A stretch of DNA of 64,000 nt from Corythoichthys intestinalis (taxonomy: Eukaryota > Chordata > Actinopteri > Syngnathiformes > Syngnathidae): positions 317,501 to 381,500 of the forward strand of contig NC_080395.1 of NCBI RefSeq assembly GCF_030265065.1. The letters are read 5' to 3'. Each line of letters begins with the position of its first letter. Within the stretch, counting starts at the first letter, position 1. The position numbers were made by a program, and so were the translations under genes. The notes under the pieces were generated by a model, which saw only the letters and a list, made by a program, of their open reading frames with translations, made no database searches and had not been told where the DNA came from. Shown one piece after another: positions 30,474-42,554 of this stretch.

Positions 30474-33400
30474 CTACAAGACACTCCTTTCTTCTTCTTC
30501 TTCCGGGACATTGAATTTCAGGACCAGCTCTTGAAGATTGGAGGGGTTTAACTTTAGAGCCCCAGCAAATGAAAGCCATCCTCGCTCCGTGATCCTGCAG
30601 CGTTCCAGCCTGAAACAAATGACATCATTGCCTGAAGTCAGCAAGGGAACACGATTAAAGCTTTAAAGTGCGTATGACACCAAAAAGCATGTTTATTTCA
30701 TATTTCACGCGATGTTTTATGCTCCTGAATGAAATGGACCGCTTGCATGTGTGTGGAAGCGATTGTTTTATATATTCAATTTTTGAATTCATTTTTGAAA
30801 ATGAGTGACTTCCGCCTTCAGTCTCGGGTTTAGGACGAACGCGAATGTGACGTCACCCGGGTCAGCGTCTCACAATACAGCATTGCTTTATAGCATGCAG
30901 ATGGACTGTGGATTCAGCTGATTTTGTGGATTAATTTGTTTAGTTTTTGCATCACGCCAGCCAAACGGCTGCATGCTTTTGTAGCTGCGCCAGGTAGAGG
31001 CCTGTGAGCCTTTTTTGGGTTCCAGAAAGTTCCCGTTAGGGTTGGGCATCGTTTGAAATTGAACGATTCCGGTTCCGAACGATTCCCGATTCCGATTCTT
31101 TTAAGAAGCAGGGTCCCCCCCCCCAAAAAAATGCAGGGTCCAAAAAATTTCAGAGTTTTATCAAAGTCTTAACTTCTAAACGTTTTTTTTTTTTTTAATT
31201 AAATGAACTTCTCACAGGGCTAATTATAACTTATATAAATATCTGTCTTTAAACTTGAGCAATTTTTTATCCGCTCGGTCAGGGTATCGAAACAAGGAAT
31301 TGAAATATAAAAATTCGAACGATTCCAGGAGCATCGGAGTGTTAGAACCGGTTCCCATCGATGCTTGATGCTCGATGCCCAACCCTAGTTCCCGTTCACC
31401 CCGACATCGGCCAAAACAAGTGTGCGACAACTGTGAGACCTTTGGACTTCCGAGGAAGTGAGTAAACATCATGTTTTGTATTATGTCAAATACTGGGATC
31501 ATGGCACACGTTTTAATACGGAGGTTGCCTGCATTTTGTGGCTGATGTGCTCCTTGTCCACCGAGAATGCCACTTGGCCGACAACCGGTGGCTTGAGAGC
31601 GCTATACTTGGCTTATTGCCCTTTTCGTGTGCCCGGTGTTCTGTCAAATTTTCCACCCCATCAGAAATTGCAGCTTTGTGTTAAAAATGGCAGCGAATAC
31701 AGCGATTACAAAGTAAACACCACAAACTTTCTCTAAATGAAGGAATATTTACTTACGTTTGATCATGGACGGACATGTAGAAAAGTTCTCCTCAGACACA
31801 TCCTGCCATGTCAGCTGCACAGCAACTGCTCTCTCACTGTTTACATCGTCGCCGACTAGTTAAGCATTCATTTACGCCACCGGTGTCAAAGCGATTCCAG
31901 AAAGGGCCTAGTGGGTGAAGGTTTGCTTTCCAACCAATGAAGACACCTTTTCACCAATTAGATCTTTTACATGTGTAATCAGTTAAACTTTGTCAGGTGC
32001 TGCTTGTTTCAGCAGGAAGTTCATTGGTTAAACTCTCTGCGCGTTATCGGTTGGAAGAAAATCCAGCACCCACTAGGCCCTTTCTGGAATCGGTTTTACA
32101 CCTGTGATTTACGCCATATTCGTGTTGACAATGTGGCAGCTACGCGTTGCTTTGACGTCGGCCAGTTTGTCTGGCGGTAATTCCCCGGTAAACGTGCTCT
32201 CCTGCCCGCAGCAGGGGACGAGCTGTAATTTGCTCGCCGCCGGGCAGGTTGCCGATCGGCAGAAACAATCGACAACCTCGCCGCCCTTTGACATGTACCC
32301 GGGTAGTTTTGAGTGATTTTTCGCTTCGAAAGCCGAGAATAGACTTTGAAACATCACTCGGTTCGGGTTAGCGTGTCAGCTAGCTGTCACGCCTCTTGGT
32401 TTGTTTACGCTCTCCGAAGCCGGGGCAGGGAAATGACAAAAGTCGGACTAATTCCGGTGGCATAAAATATCATTCGGGAGGTGCGACAGTAAAGGTGAAG
32501 TCGACAGTTTTGACCATTATGGAGTAATTTTGCCATGTCGTACTGAATTAATGCATTTTTGATATTCCATAACCCTTCCATAATTTTTGTCATGACCATA
32601 CCATATATTTAGCAATTAGGGAAAAAATACTTCGATAAAAAGAATATCCTGTAAAAATATTGGAGTAGAGAGAATGAGACAATGACATTTTGCGGCTCTC
32701 GTCGTCGCATTTTCACTGTTCTGAATAACTCCCCCTCAATGGGCTGAATTCTACAGGGTGTTCCAAAATGTTTGGCCCCATTTCGTAGGCCAATATTTTT
32801 GACAATTTTCGTTGGAATTACCACAAATTTTCAAAGCTTGTGTAGAAACGTTTCAAGTTTTTGTGTGTAACGTTTGGCACTTCTATCTTTTCAGGTTAAG
32901 AAATGCCGTTCACTTCAAAAGAAAAGGCATTTTGCAGGCTGCGCTCAATTTGAACATTTTTGAAAATCTGTCATAGAACCAACAAATATTTGTACTTTTC
33001 TTTGTAAATGTAACCAATAAAACTTATGAACTTCAACATAAAGCGTATTTAGTTTGATTAAGATCCATCGAGCAGTTTCCGAGATATGGGCATTTAGAAT
33101 GGGGTCAACCATTTTGGAACACCCTGTAAATCAGATGAAACCATGACCCTGCCGACGTCATCCTCCTGTTGGGGACGCTAGAGCCCTATAATGGTAGGCG
33201 TGGCTAAACGGCGGATTGAAAGACTAATTTCTCGTCATCTGTGCTTTGCCAAATTGTTGTATATAGTCGAATCGTCTCAAAACATGATTCTAATTCACAT
33301 AATAAAGCTATTTTAGACTTTTTTTTATCCTGTCGTAGGCACTTTAAAGGTTATAATGAAAGCAACATTTTGCCTGCCCTTTTCTGGGCTGATAAGGTCG

Positions 33401-36400
33401 GTGATTCTTTTGATCGGTCGACGGGAAGCACAAAGAGTTCTAATTGAAGGAGCTCCTTACCTGAGGACTTTTAAGATGCAGTGTGGGCTGGCCAGTCCCT
33501 CCGAGAGGATCTCAAACCCCTCGTCCGAGAGATCGTTTCCGCTCAGATCAAGTTCTCGAAGATGGAAGGGGTTAAATTTGAGCATCTCGGCCAGGTGAAC
33601 GCATCCTTGCTTCGTGATCTTGCAGTCTGACAGCCTGCAATAAATGAGATCATTGCCCCGAGTCAGGAAGGGAACATGGTCGACGGTACGAAGGTTCCAA
33701 TGAAAGTATCATTTTGTCTGCCATTTCCTGAGCTACTGCTTTCTTTTGATTGGTCTACCGGAGCCACACAAGAGCTCTAACTGGAGGCGTTCCTTACTCA
33801 AGGACTTTTAACATGCAGTTTGGGCTGTCCAGTACTTTCAAGATGTTCTCAACCCCCTCGTCTGACAGGTCATTTCCGCTGAGCTTCAACTCTTCAAGAT
33901 GGGTATTTTTTAATTTGAGTGCATCAGCCAATGAAACGCATCCTCGCTTTGTGATCTTGCAGTAGAACAGCCTGCAAGAAATGAGATCATTGCCTGTAGT
34001 CAGGACAGGAACCTAAGTAAAGGTTTGGAGGTTGTACTGAGTGAAACTTTTTCTCTGCCTTTTCCTTGGCTAACAACAGCAGTGGATTCTATTGATCGGC
34101 TGACCGGAACCACAGAAGATTTGTAACTGGAGGAGCTCCTTACTCGAGGACTTTTAAGTTGCAATCTGGGCTGGCCAGTCCCTCGGAGAGGATCTCGACA
34201 CCCTCGTCCGACAGGTCATTGCCGCTCAAGTCCAGCTCTTGGAAATGGGAGGGGTTTAATTTCAGAGCCTTGGTCAATGGAACACATCCCACTTTTGTGA
34301 TCTTGCAGCATGACAGCCTGCAACAAAGCGAATTATTGCCTGAAGTCAAAAAGTCAGCCAGGCTTAAAGTGCTTGTGACACGAAAAAGCATGTTTATTTC
34401 ATAATACACGCGGTATTTTATGCTCCTGAATGATATGGACCGCTTGGATGTGTGTGGAAGCGATCACTATATTTATTTAGTTTTTTGAATCCCGCGCCAG
34501 GAAAATGAGTGACTTCCGGCTTCGGAGGGCGCTGTGACGTGTACGGTAGAAGACGTCCTCTTCACGCTACAGTGTACTGTTGTGTATGAGGACGAAGAAT
34601 TCAGCTGATTTTGCGGATTAATACTTTTATTTTTTGCATCACGCCAGCCAAACGGCTGCAGAAAAATCATTCTGTATGCGGGAGAGGCGTATGCGCCTTT
34701 TGGGAGTTTCAAAAGGTTCCCATTCACCGTGGATATTTACTGTGGGACCATTGGATTTACAAGGAAGTGAGTAAACATCTTGTTTTGTATTATGTCAAAT
34801 ACGAATACAGTGATTACAAAGTAAACACTATAAAATTCCTTTAAATAAAGGACTTCTTACGTTTGATCATTGATAGGCATGTAAAAAGCTATCCTCACGC
34901 TCATTAGCAGTTAGCTGCTAGCACGTTAGCTACACAACAATTCCAGCCACCCTCCTCCAGGGAACGAACTGTAAATTGCTCTCCGCCGGGCGGTTTGCCG
35001 ATCCGCAAAGAAACTCGACAACCGGGTCGTCATGTCAAATAATCCAGGCTAGTTATGTGTGATTTTCCACTTCGAAGACTTTGAAACATCCCTCGGTTCG
35101 GGTTAGCATGTCGGCTAGCTGTCACTCCTTCTGGTCTGTTTACATTCTCCGAAGCCGGGGAAGGGAAATGACATATGTCCGATTTAGGTGTCATAAAATA
35201 TCGTTCGGCAGGTGTGACACTAAAGGTAAAGTCGACTGTTTTGACCATTATGGAGTAATTTTGCCATGTCGTCTTGAATAAATGGATTTTTATTATTTTA
35301 TATTCCATTTAGCACAAGTTATTTGTCATGACCATGCCATTTATTTAGCAATTGGGGAAAGTACTTGGGTAAAAAGAATATTCTGTAAAAATATTGAAGT
35401 AAAGAGACAGAAACAATGACATTTTGCCGCTCTCTTCGTCGCGTTTTCCTCATTGTGAATAGTTCCCCCTCGACGGGCTGACTGGTCCTTCTCAAGCCAT
35501 TTATATAGCTATTGGGGAAAATACTTGGATAAACAGAATATCCTGTAAAAATATTGGGAGTAGAGAGACTGAAACAATGACATTTTGCAGCTCTCTTCGT
35601 CTCGTTTTCCTCGTTCTGAACAATTCCCCCTCAATGGGCTGAATAGTAAAACCGATGAGCCTAGTCTACCGCTGACGTCATCCACCTGTTGGGGACGCTA
35701 AAGCCCTATAATTGTAGGCGTGGCTAACCGGCAGATTAAAAGACTAATTTCTCGTCATCTGCGCTTTGCTAAATTGTTGTATATAGTCGAATCGTCTCAA
35801 AATATGATTCTAATTCACATAGTAATGCCATTTAAGACTTTTTTTCTGGTGTCGTATGCTCTTTAAGCTATGACAGTTCCATTGAAAGTATCATTTTGCC
35901 TGTCTTTTACTGAGCTAATAACAGCAGAGATTATTTTGACTGGTCAACAGAAGATTTCTGACTGGAGGAGCTCCTTACTCGAGCACTTTTAAGATGCAGC
36001 CTGGGCTAGACAGTCCATTTGAGAGAATCTCAACCCCTTCGTCAGATAGATCGTTGAAGTTCAAGGCCAACTCTTGAAGATGGGAGGGGTTTAAATTGAG
36101 AACCTCGGCCAATGAAACGCATCCTTGTTTGGTGATCTTACAGCGTTCCAGCCTGAAACAAATGAGATAATTGCCTGAAGTCAGAACATGGTTAAATGAA
36201 CTATACAGAGTTTTTCATTTTTTTTACTGACACTGTGACTGCCACTTCCGGTCAAAAGCGTAACTGAAGCTCGATCATGGCGCGCACACTTGTACGAGCA
36301 AGAACATAAAGCAATGACAGTTTGGCCCATCAAATCAGCACAAGAAACATAAAAACAGTTAGTAGCTAGTCTTAAGTGGGTCACAAAAGTGTTTTTGCCA

Positions 36401-39400
36401 AGTGTTCGATCCCTACACTCTCTATTGAAGTGAAGAAAAGGGTTTTTTTTGGGCAGTCTCTGTTCAAAAGTCAGGGCTTTAAAAGAACTCATCTAAAGGT
36501 GAAACGCTTCTATTGAAAGTAATTTTTTGTCTGCCTTTTCCTTGGCTAAGAACAGGAGTGATTCTTTTAATGGGTCAACCGGAACGACAGAAGATTCATA
36601 ACTGGAGGAGCTCCTTACTCGAGAACTTTTAAGGTGCAGTCTGGGATGGCCAGCACTGTCGAGAGGACCTCGACCCCCTCGTCCGACAGATCGTTGAAGT
36701 TCAGGGCCAGTTCTTGAAGATTGGCGGGGTTTAACTTGAGAGCCTCGGCTAATGAAACGCATCCTTGTTTCGTCATCTTGCAGCGTTCCAGTCTGAAATA
36801 AATGAGATCGTAGTAGAACTCAGGAAAGGAACACTGTTAAAGCTTTGAAGATTCTACTGAGTGTAACTTTGTCGTCTGCCGTTTCCTTGGCTACAAACAT
36901 CAATGATTCTTTTGACTGGTCGACCGGCACCACGGACGAAGTGCTTACTCAAGGACTTGTAAGATACATTGTTGGCTGGCCAGCCCTTTCGAGAGAACCT
37001 CGACCCCCTCGTCCCAAAGGTCATTGCAGCTCAGGTCCAGCTTTTGAAGATGGGAGGGTTTTAACTTGAGAGTCTCGGCCAATGAAACGCATCCTCGCTT
37101 TGTGATTTTGCAGCGTTCCAGCCTGAAACAAATGAGTTCATTGCCTGAAAGTTGTACAGGAACGTGGCTAAAGCTATGAAGGCTATCCTGAAAGTAACTC
37201 TTGTCTTCTTTTTTCTTGTACAATAACAACAATGATTCTTTTGCATGGTTGACCGGAACAAAGGAAGATTTCTAACTAGAGGAGCGCCTTACCTGAGGAC
37301 TTTTAAGATGCAGCCGGGGCTTGCCAGTCCTTCTGAGAGACTCTTGACCCCCTCGTCCGACAGATTGTTGTAGTTAAGATCCAGCTCCTGAAGATGGGAG
37401 GGGTTTGACCTGAGAGCCTTTGCCAATGAGACACATCCTCGCTTTGTGATCTTGCATCTTGACAGACTGCAATAAATTAGATCATTGCTTGAAGTCAGGA
37501 AAGGGACCTGATCAAAGCTGTGAAGGTTCTACCCAAAGTAACTTTTTTGTCTGCCTTTTCCTTGGCCACAAACAGCAAGGATTCTTTTGATCGGTTGGGT
37601 CGACCGGAACCACAGAAGATTTGTAACTGGAGGAGCTGCTTACTCGAGGACTTGTAAAAGGCAGTGTTGGCTGGCCAGTCCCTCCGAGAGGATCTCGATC
37701 CCCTCGTCCGAGAGATTGTTCAGGCTCAGGTCCAGATGCCTTAGGTTGGATGGTGAACTGAGAATGGAGGCCAGCAGACGACAGCTGTGTTTGTCCAGGT
37801 TACATTTGTCAAGCCTGAAGCACACAAGAAGGAGGATGTGGTGAGAGTGAGCCGAACCTAACGCCTGCTGACCTTAGGACGGTGCCCTTGAATGCAAAAT
37901 GCAATGACAAATCAGAAAACCAAATGAAGAAACCGTTAGTTACTGGTGACAAAGCTGTGGAAATCTTATACCGAGCGTCCGTCCGCCGACATTTGCGCAT
38001 TTTGGTCTCGCATCAAGCCGGCGTCATCACGGATGGACATATTGCATCCAATCACGTATTTGCATTCAGGAAGTCGGTATGGTGGACCCGAGTTGAGGAA
38101 AGCGTAGTACGTCGCCGCAGCACAAAGCATTTTTACTAGTTTTGTTTCTTTCTTTTGTTTAGTTTTCTGATTCGTCGTTCAGGTTTGTAGTTTGCACTTG
38201 TTTTTGGATTTTTTTGTGATTTTTGATTTGCCATTGCGTTTTGCACTTCAGGCAGACTTTAGTGCACATACAATGACTTTTGAGAAGCCTTGACCACCGA
38301 GAGCAGCATCTCGAGCCCCAACGCCGATGAGGAGTACTTCTTTAGGTCAAAGGAATTCATTGTTTCATCGTCGTTCACCAAAGAGAAGGCCAGGCCTGAC
38401 CACATGTCATTTGTCATGTCGCACCAGGACCCACATCCCGAACGTAGGTCCTGCTGGATCTGCTTCAACAAGGAGTCGTCCTTCATCTCATTTAGGCAGT
38501 AGAACAAGTTGATGTTCTTCTCTGGAGTGTTCCATTCTATTTTCGTCTTGATCCACTTGACCGTGTCTGAGATGCTTTGCCCACAGTCCGCAGGAGCCTT
38601 TAGCAGTTTCCTGACTAGTTCCTGATCGCACGGCAAGGAAAGGCCAAAGAGGAATCGAAGGAATAGGTCTAGGTTTCCGTCACTCTGGGAGGCTTTCTGG
38701 AGAGCTGACTGGTGGACCTCCGTGATTGTCATCTGCTTAAAAGGCATGAAAAGACCTTTCAGTGACCTTTCTGAATCGGCCAGTACGTTCTTGTTGTCAT
38801 GGAAGAGGCTCATCATCACGTACATTGCGGCCAGATACTCCTGGATGGTCACATGGAGGAATTGAAACATCTTGCCCTGTTGGATTCTCCTTAGTGGACC
38901 TACCTCCCTAAACACCTCGGTGAACAAACCGCAGTGTTTTGCGGCTTGGCCGTAATCGAAGCCGCTGTCCACCAGGTCTTCCTCGTAAAAGAGCTGATTT
39001 TTTTTCATCGTGTGCCGAAAGGCCAGCTTTGCTAGATTTTTCACGTAATAGATAGACTCCATAGTCTGTCTCTCTCTGGACTTTACCAGGTGGTAAGACA
39101 AAAACTCAGAGAATATGTTGGTCAGCATTGTGGGAAGCTCCTTGTCTTTGAAGTGATCCTGAAGAACTGTGGCGGTGATCCAGCAGAAGGCGGGCATCTG
39201 GCACATGATGAAGATGTAGCGAGACCTCTGGATGTGCTTAATGACACGCTCCTCATTCGGGAACCTTTTCCTGAAGTACTCCAGCCTCTGGGAATCGCTG
39301 AATCCTCTCACTTCTATTCTGGTGTCGATGAGGTCGGAGGGGATATCGCTGACTGTCGCGGGCCGCGTGGTGATCCAAACCCGGGCGCAGGGTAGCAGGT

Positions 39401-40898
39401 TCCTCTTGAGGAGATGGGCCAGGAGCACCTCCAGCGGGTAGGCCTTCGTCACGTCGATGTCCATTTTCATCTCGTTCTTCAAGTCCATTTTGAAGCTGCA
39501 CTCGTCCAGTCCGTCCAGGACAAACAAGATCTTGATCCCGCTACTTAAGTAGTCCCGGTTCCCGGACGTCTGCAGCCCGGCAAAGATATTGTTCAGCGTC
39601 TCCTCGCTCATGTGCCGGCTCTCGCAGACGTAGCGTCGGATCAGCTGGGCCAAAGTAAAGCTTTTCCCTTTGTCCGTGTTCAACTCGTGGAAGGTGAGGG
39701 GAAATATGAAGTGCACGTCCTGGTTGGTATTTCCGCCGGCCCAGTCCCGCACAAACTTTTGCACCAGGAAGGTTTTCCCGATTCCCGCTAAGCCGACGGT
39801 GAGCAGCGTGCGTATCGGCCTCGGACTCCCGTCGGCGCTTTTGAAGATGTCGCACGGCCGAATAGGCGCCTTAGCCGCGGCGCACGTTTCCGTCCGAAGG
39901 ACCTCGCGCCACTCGTCGGAGCCGATGTCGGCACCGTAGGTGACGTCGAGCTCTGTGTAGACGTTCGCCAGAGGCTGCTCCTGCTTGCAGTGCTCCGTGT
40001 TGCCCTCGGGAACAAAGTTGTATGAAACCTGCAACTTGTGTTGCAGTTCCCCTTTCAATCTGGCAATCTGATCATCTTTGTCATGGATGGAGAAAACGCC
40101 ACCTGGAAGAAAGCACCGGTGACCTGTTATGGACAAAAAAATCAACAAACTTGTGACCATCCCCAGGGGACACAACCACCAGAGACGTGAATAGGTCAAC
40201 TTCACATCCAGAAAGAGAAGTAAAGAAGCCATTTCACCAACTCATTGTCCCCTGCCCTGGTTTTTGTAAACTATAAAACGATGGAGAAGTGGATCAAACA
40301 GTTGAAATTTGTCAGGAGCTCGACTCTACTTCCAGACGTGCGTCTGGAACGGACAACTAAGTTTGCCTCATCTCGTGGTTGACTTCCACAGAGATTTCAA
40401 GCAACTTGTGTTCTACTTCCTTTGATGTCCTGTGTGCAGGAACACCATAATTTACCTAGCGGCCGCTGGGCTAAGAAGACAAGCCAGGTTGCTAAGGGAC
40501 TTGCGTGCCCTCTACCCTCTGGTTGCGTGGTTAAGCGGGGGATGGAATCAGTTTGTCTGATGAACCCTTTGCCATTGCAGGCCCCTGGGCTTCAGCCCAC
40601 CTGAGCCCATTGGATAAGGCCTCCCCGCGTGGTTCAACTAACCTTTGATTTCCAGCATTTCGCTGCACAGCATCTCAGCCAAATTGTTGTTACCGATCTT
40701 CTTCAGAATCTTGACGGTCTCGTCCGGAGCTTTCTCGCCGTGCTTCTTCACCAGCTCGTTGCTAATGTCCACTCGGTCGCCACTTTCACGTACGCTTTCA
40801 GGCAGGTGCGTGTAGAACCGGAAGGACTTGAAGTCTGCCTCCCCCAGGTCCATCAGCGTTTTCAAGATCAGCTCCTTCCGCGCATCGTCCAGAGCCAT
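30474..40898 (-). CDS. NLRP-like receptor: PYD-FISNA-NACHT-LRR
   Basis: This encodes a cytosolic nucleotide-binding innate-immune receptor of the fish NLR family with NLRP-like architecture. Eleven exons join in phase: 40898-40643 (PYD), 40102-38278 (FISNA-NACHT), LRR exons 37814-37644, 37466-37293, 37122-36949, 36792-36619, 36152-35979, 34317-34144, 33971-33798 and 33634-33461, and a terminal exon 30609-30474 with stop TAG. The predicted product is about 1,200 residues with no stop or frameshift. A PYD suggests recruitment of ASC and caspase-1, as in NLRP inflammasomes. There is no B30.2 domain, unlike many fish NLR-C proteins. The NACHT exon donor (AA then GTCATT) is weak but gives the phase every LRR exon needs. 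I cannot name an orthologue; NLRP3-like is only a class label. Confidence 0.87.
31037..31387. mobile_element. hAT-type MITE nested in the TTAA element
   Basis: Ends TAGGGTTGGGCATCG and CGATGCCCAACCCTA are inverted. The exact 8-bp duplication GTTCCCGT flanks them (31029-31036, 31388-31395). Confidence 0.9.
31878..32106. mobile_element. 229-bp hAT-type MITE
   Basis: The left end CACCGGTGTCAAAG and right end TTTTACACCTGTG are inverted and continue into a shared CGATTCCAGAAAGGGCC block. The 8-bp duplication ATTTACGC flanks it. Confidence 0.88.
32754..33126 (+). mobile_element. Mariner-like relic, 373 bp
   Basis: Perfect-looking inverted ends CAGGGTGTTCCAAAATG lie between TA dinucleotides (32752-32753, 33127-33128). 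An internal start MPFTSKEKAFCRLRS resembles the first residues of mariner-type transposases, after which the gene is deleted. Confidence 0.85.
33461..37814 (-). CDS. NLR LRR exon array, eight exons of 171-174 bp
   Basis: Each exon encodes 57-58 residues, two ribonuclease-inhibitor-type LRRs. The pattern is L..CKITK.GC..LA.ALK, then LQELDLS.NDLSDEGVE.LS, then SP.C.LKVLE. All begin and end in phase 2, so exons can be gained or lost without breaking the frame. Donors are GTAAGC or GTAAGG and acceptors are TTTCAG or TGCAG. The first exon (37814-37644) is the most diverged. Flanking introns are also alike, so whole exon-plus-intron units duplicated. Confidence 0.9.
34368..35862. mobile_element. 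TTAA-target DNA transposon, copy 2
   Basis: TTAA flanks both ends (34364-34367, 35863-35866), with ends AGTGCTTGTGACACG and GTCGTATGCTCT. Long stretches match copy 1, for example GCATCACGCCAGCCAAACGG and ATATAGTCGAATCGTCTCAA. It lies in the NLR intron between the fifth and sixth LRR exons. Confidence 0.85.
38278..40102 (-). CDS. NLR exon 2: FISNA, NACHT and winged-helix region
   Basis: After the acceptor TTCCAG the protein reads GGVFSIHDKDDQIARLKGEL. The FISNA segment follows (YNFVPEG ... PLANVYTELDVTYG). NACHT motifs are intact: Walker A GLAGIGKT, Walker B ILFVLDGLDE, and sensor-type WITTRPA. The later FLHVTIQEYLAAMYV motif belongs to the winged-helix/HD2 region. The frame extends upstream to 40232, but that part reads as intron. 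The 3' end is set at AA/GTCATT by phase with the first LRR exon. Confidence 0.9.
40643..40898 (-). CDS. NLR exon 1: pyrin domain
   Basis: The ATG at 40898 opens MALDDARKELILKTLMDLGE. Continuing motifs include KSFRFYTHLPES, DRVDISNELVKKHGEKA and VKILKKIGNNNLAEML, the six-helix death-fold pattern of PYD modules that begin fish NLRs and ASC. The exon ends one base into a codon at GTTAGT and joins in phase to the NACHT exon. Confidence 0.9.
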
Positions 40899-42250
40899 CC
40901 TTCCTGTTTGGAGACGCGTGGACCGAGACGACCGTTGATCTGATATCTGTTTACGACATCTTTTATTGACTTATTGTGACTTGATCTCATAAACCATTTG
41001 GTGAAACATTTCCTGGGTTAGGTCATAGGATCAGATCAATCTTTATTTCTATTGGAACTCACTTGTTACTTTGTTATCTCATGTTGTGGTATAAAATGAC
41101 TTCTTTTGAAACAGATATTAATATTTGAAGACAAAATAACCAAAAGCATTGTTTTGTTTTTTTTTGTCTGTGTGTGCAAAGTAGGTCAGATAGCAAAAGT
41201 GGTGATCAAATTCTGTCCAATAATGCTATCGCATTTATATGACCGGCTATCTGGTGAGATATCAGCAGAGGTTGATGTCAGTTGCTTTTATCAATTGCGG
41301 TCCAATATCACTCAGATTGAAACAAAAAGCGTTTTTATGACTTGATAAGTGGTGGGACTTCAGCAGAAGCTAAAGACAGTTGTTTTATCAAGCGCATATC
41401 CTTGGCACTGAAAATAAATGTCAGTGCAATAACTATTTCCCTTAATGACAAAAAAATAGGCAGTTTCCAAAAAATAGGGATAACAAGCAACCAGAGGATT
41501 CACCTACAGTCATTTATGAGCCGAAAGACCAACTGAATCGAAACAACTGACCAATCAAACTAAACTCAAAACTACATGAAATATTAGATAAGCATTATTT
41601 TTTGGTTGTTTGTTAACCAACCAACCAAAGTAAGTGACTAATCTACAAACAAACTTTAAGTCAATTGAGCTACCCATTTGTGGACTATCCAACAAGTGAC
41701 AGTATAAGTTGTACTTACGCGAGCTTCTTGTGCTTTTTGTGGTCTCTTCGCTGCGTGAGTGAGTGACTTAAATACCGCGCGTTACAGACCAAAGTCCTCA
41801 ATGGCTCGGCAACCGAATGACACGCCCACACCGTGAGCGTGCGGGCGGGTGGCCGGGCGGCTCGGTCAGTTTGCATACAGTACGTCTGTATGCTATGTAC
41901 GAAAAAAGAAAAAACAAAACAAAACAATGCAATATTTTATAGCTGTCCCGAGCCGATCACGTAGTAGCTCACTCTCGATTCTGCCGCTTTTCTCGGTCAG
42001 GCATTGCACTGGAGTTGTTTATTAAAGTTAACGATGATTGACAGATGTTAAGGTTTGATCTAGCCAGAGACACTTACTTCAAAGCGCCGCACATGTCAAT
42101 TGTCATTTAACGTGTTAAACTTGCTGCTAACTCAATGAAGCATGTAATAAAGACAAGCATTTTTCTACTTTAGTCTAGTTTAATAATAATTGGGTGGGAC
42201 AGTAACATGTTTAAAACATAATAATTACTTTTGAAGTGCTTAAAAACCAC
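40899..42250. other. 5' flank of the NLR gene
   Basis: Mostly AT-rich spacer with no exon recognised. A GC-richer patch at 41720-41870 could be promoter-like, but I see no decisive motif. Confidence 0.4.
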
Positions 42251-42255
42251 TTATT

Positions 42256-42256
<1 letters not shown>

Positions 42257-42317
<61 letters not shown>
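42257..42317. repeat. (TA)n microsatellite
   Basis: About 30 TA units directly abut a 57-bp palindromic element. Confidence 0.95.
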
Positions 42318-42318
<1 letters not shown>

Positions 42319-42374
42319 TGGACTGTCTCAGAAAATTAGAATACACAATATTCTAATTTTCTGAGACAGTCCTG
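42318..42374. mobile_element. 57-bp palindromic mini-element, copy 1
   Basis: GGACTGTCTCAGAAAATTAG is followed after a short centre by its inverse, ending GAGACAGTCCTG. It is almost all stem. The ends match a Tc1-type terminal sequence. Confidence 0.85.
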
Positions 42375-42396
42375 TACATTAATCCACCATTTAAAG

Positions 42397-42493
42397 CAGG
42401 GGTGTCCAAACTTTTTGCAAAGGGGACCAGATTTGGCGTGGTAAAAATGTGGGGGGCCGACCTTGGCTGACGTCCTTTACATAGAACAATATA
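42397..42493 (+). mobile_element. 5' fragment of the CAGGGGTGTCCAAAC hAT family
   Basis: About 97 bp match the left end of the element at 2086-2796. The rest of the element is missing. Confidence 0.85.
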
Positions 42494-42550
42494 CAGGACT
42501 GTCTCAGAAAATTAGAATACACAATATTCTAATTTTCTGAGACAGTCCTG
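42494..42550. mobile_element. 57-bp palindromic mini-element, copy 2
   Basis: It is the same palindrome as 42318-42374, here with complete CAGGACTGTCTCAG ends and TA on both sides (42492-42493, 42551-42552). It is inserted in the hAT fragment. Confidence 0.9.
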
Positions 42551-42554
42551 TATA

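Larger units (their letters stand above)
30667..33343. mobile_element. TTAA-target DNA transposon, copy 1
   Basis: TTAA flanks both ends (30663-30666, 33344-33347). Inverted ends read AGTGCGTATGACACC on the left and the inverse of GTCGTAGGCACT on the right. It sits in the last NLR intron. Three younger elements (31037-31387, 31878-32106, 32754-33126) lie inside. No transposase is seen. TTAA target choice fits piggyBac or Kolobok. Confidence 0.8.

Noticed and set aside
39090-39939. Opposite-strand frames within the NACHT exon
   Set aside because: They are shadows of a conserved coding exon and have no homology of their own.
40103-40232. N-terminal extension of the NACHT open frame (hydrophobic start)
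   Set aside because: It reads like a signal anchor, but TTCCAG at 40103 is a good acceptor and joins in phase to the PYD exon; the extension is intron.
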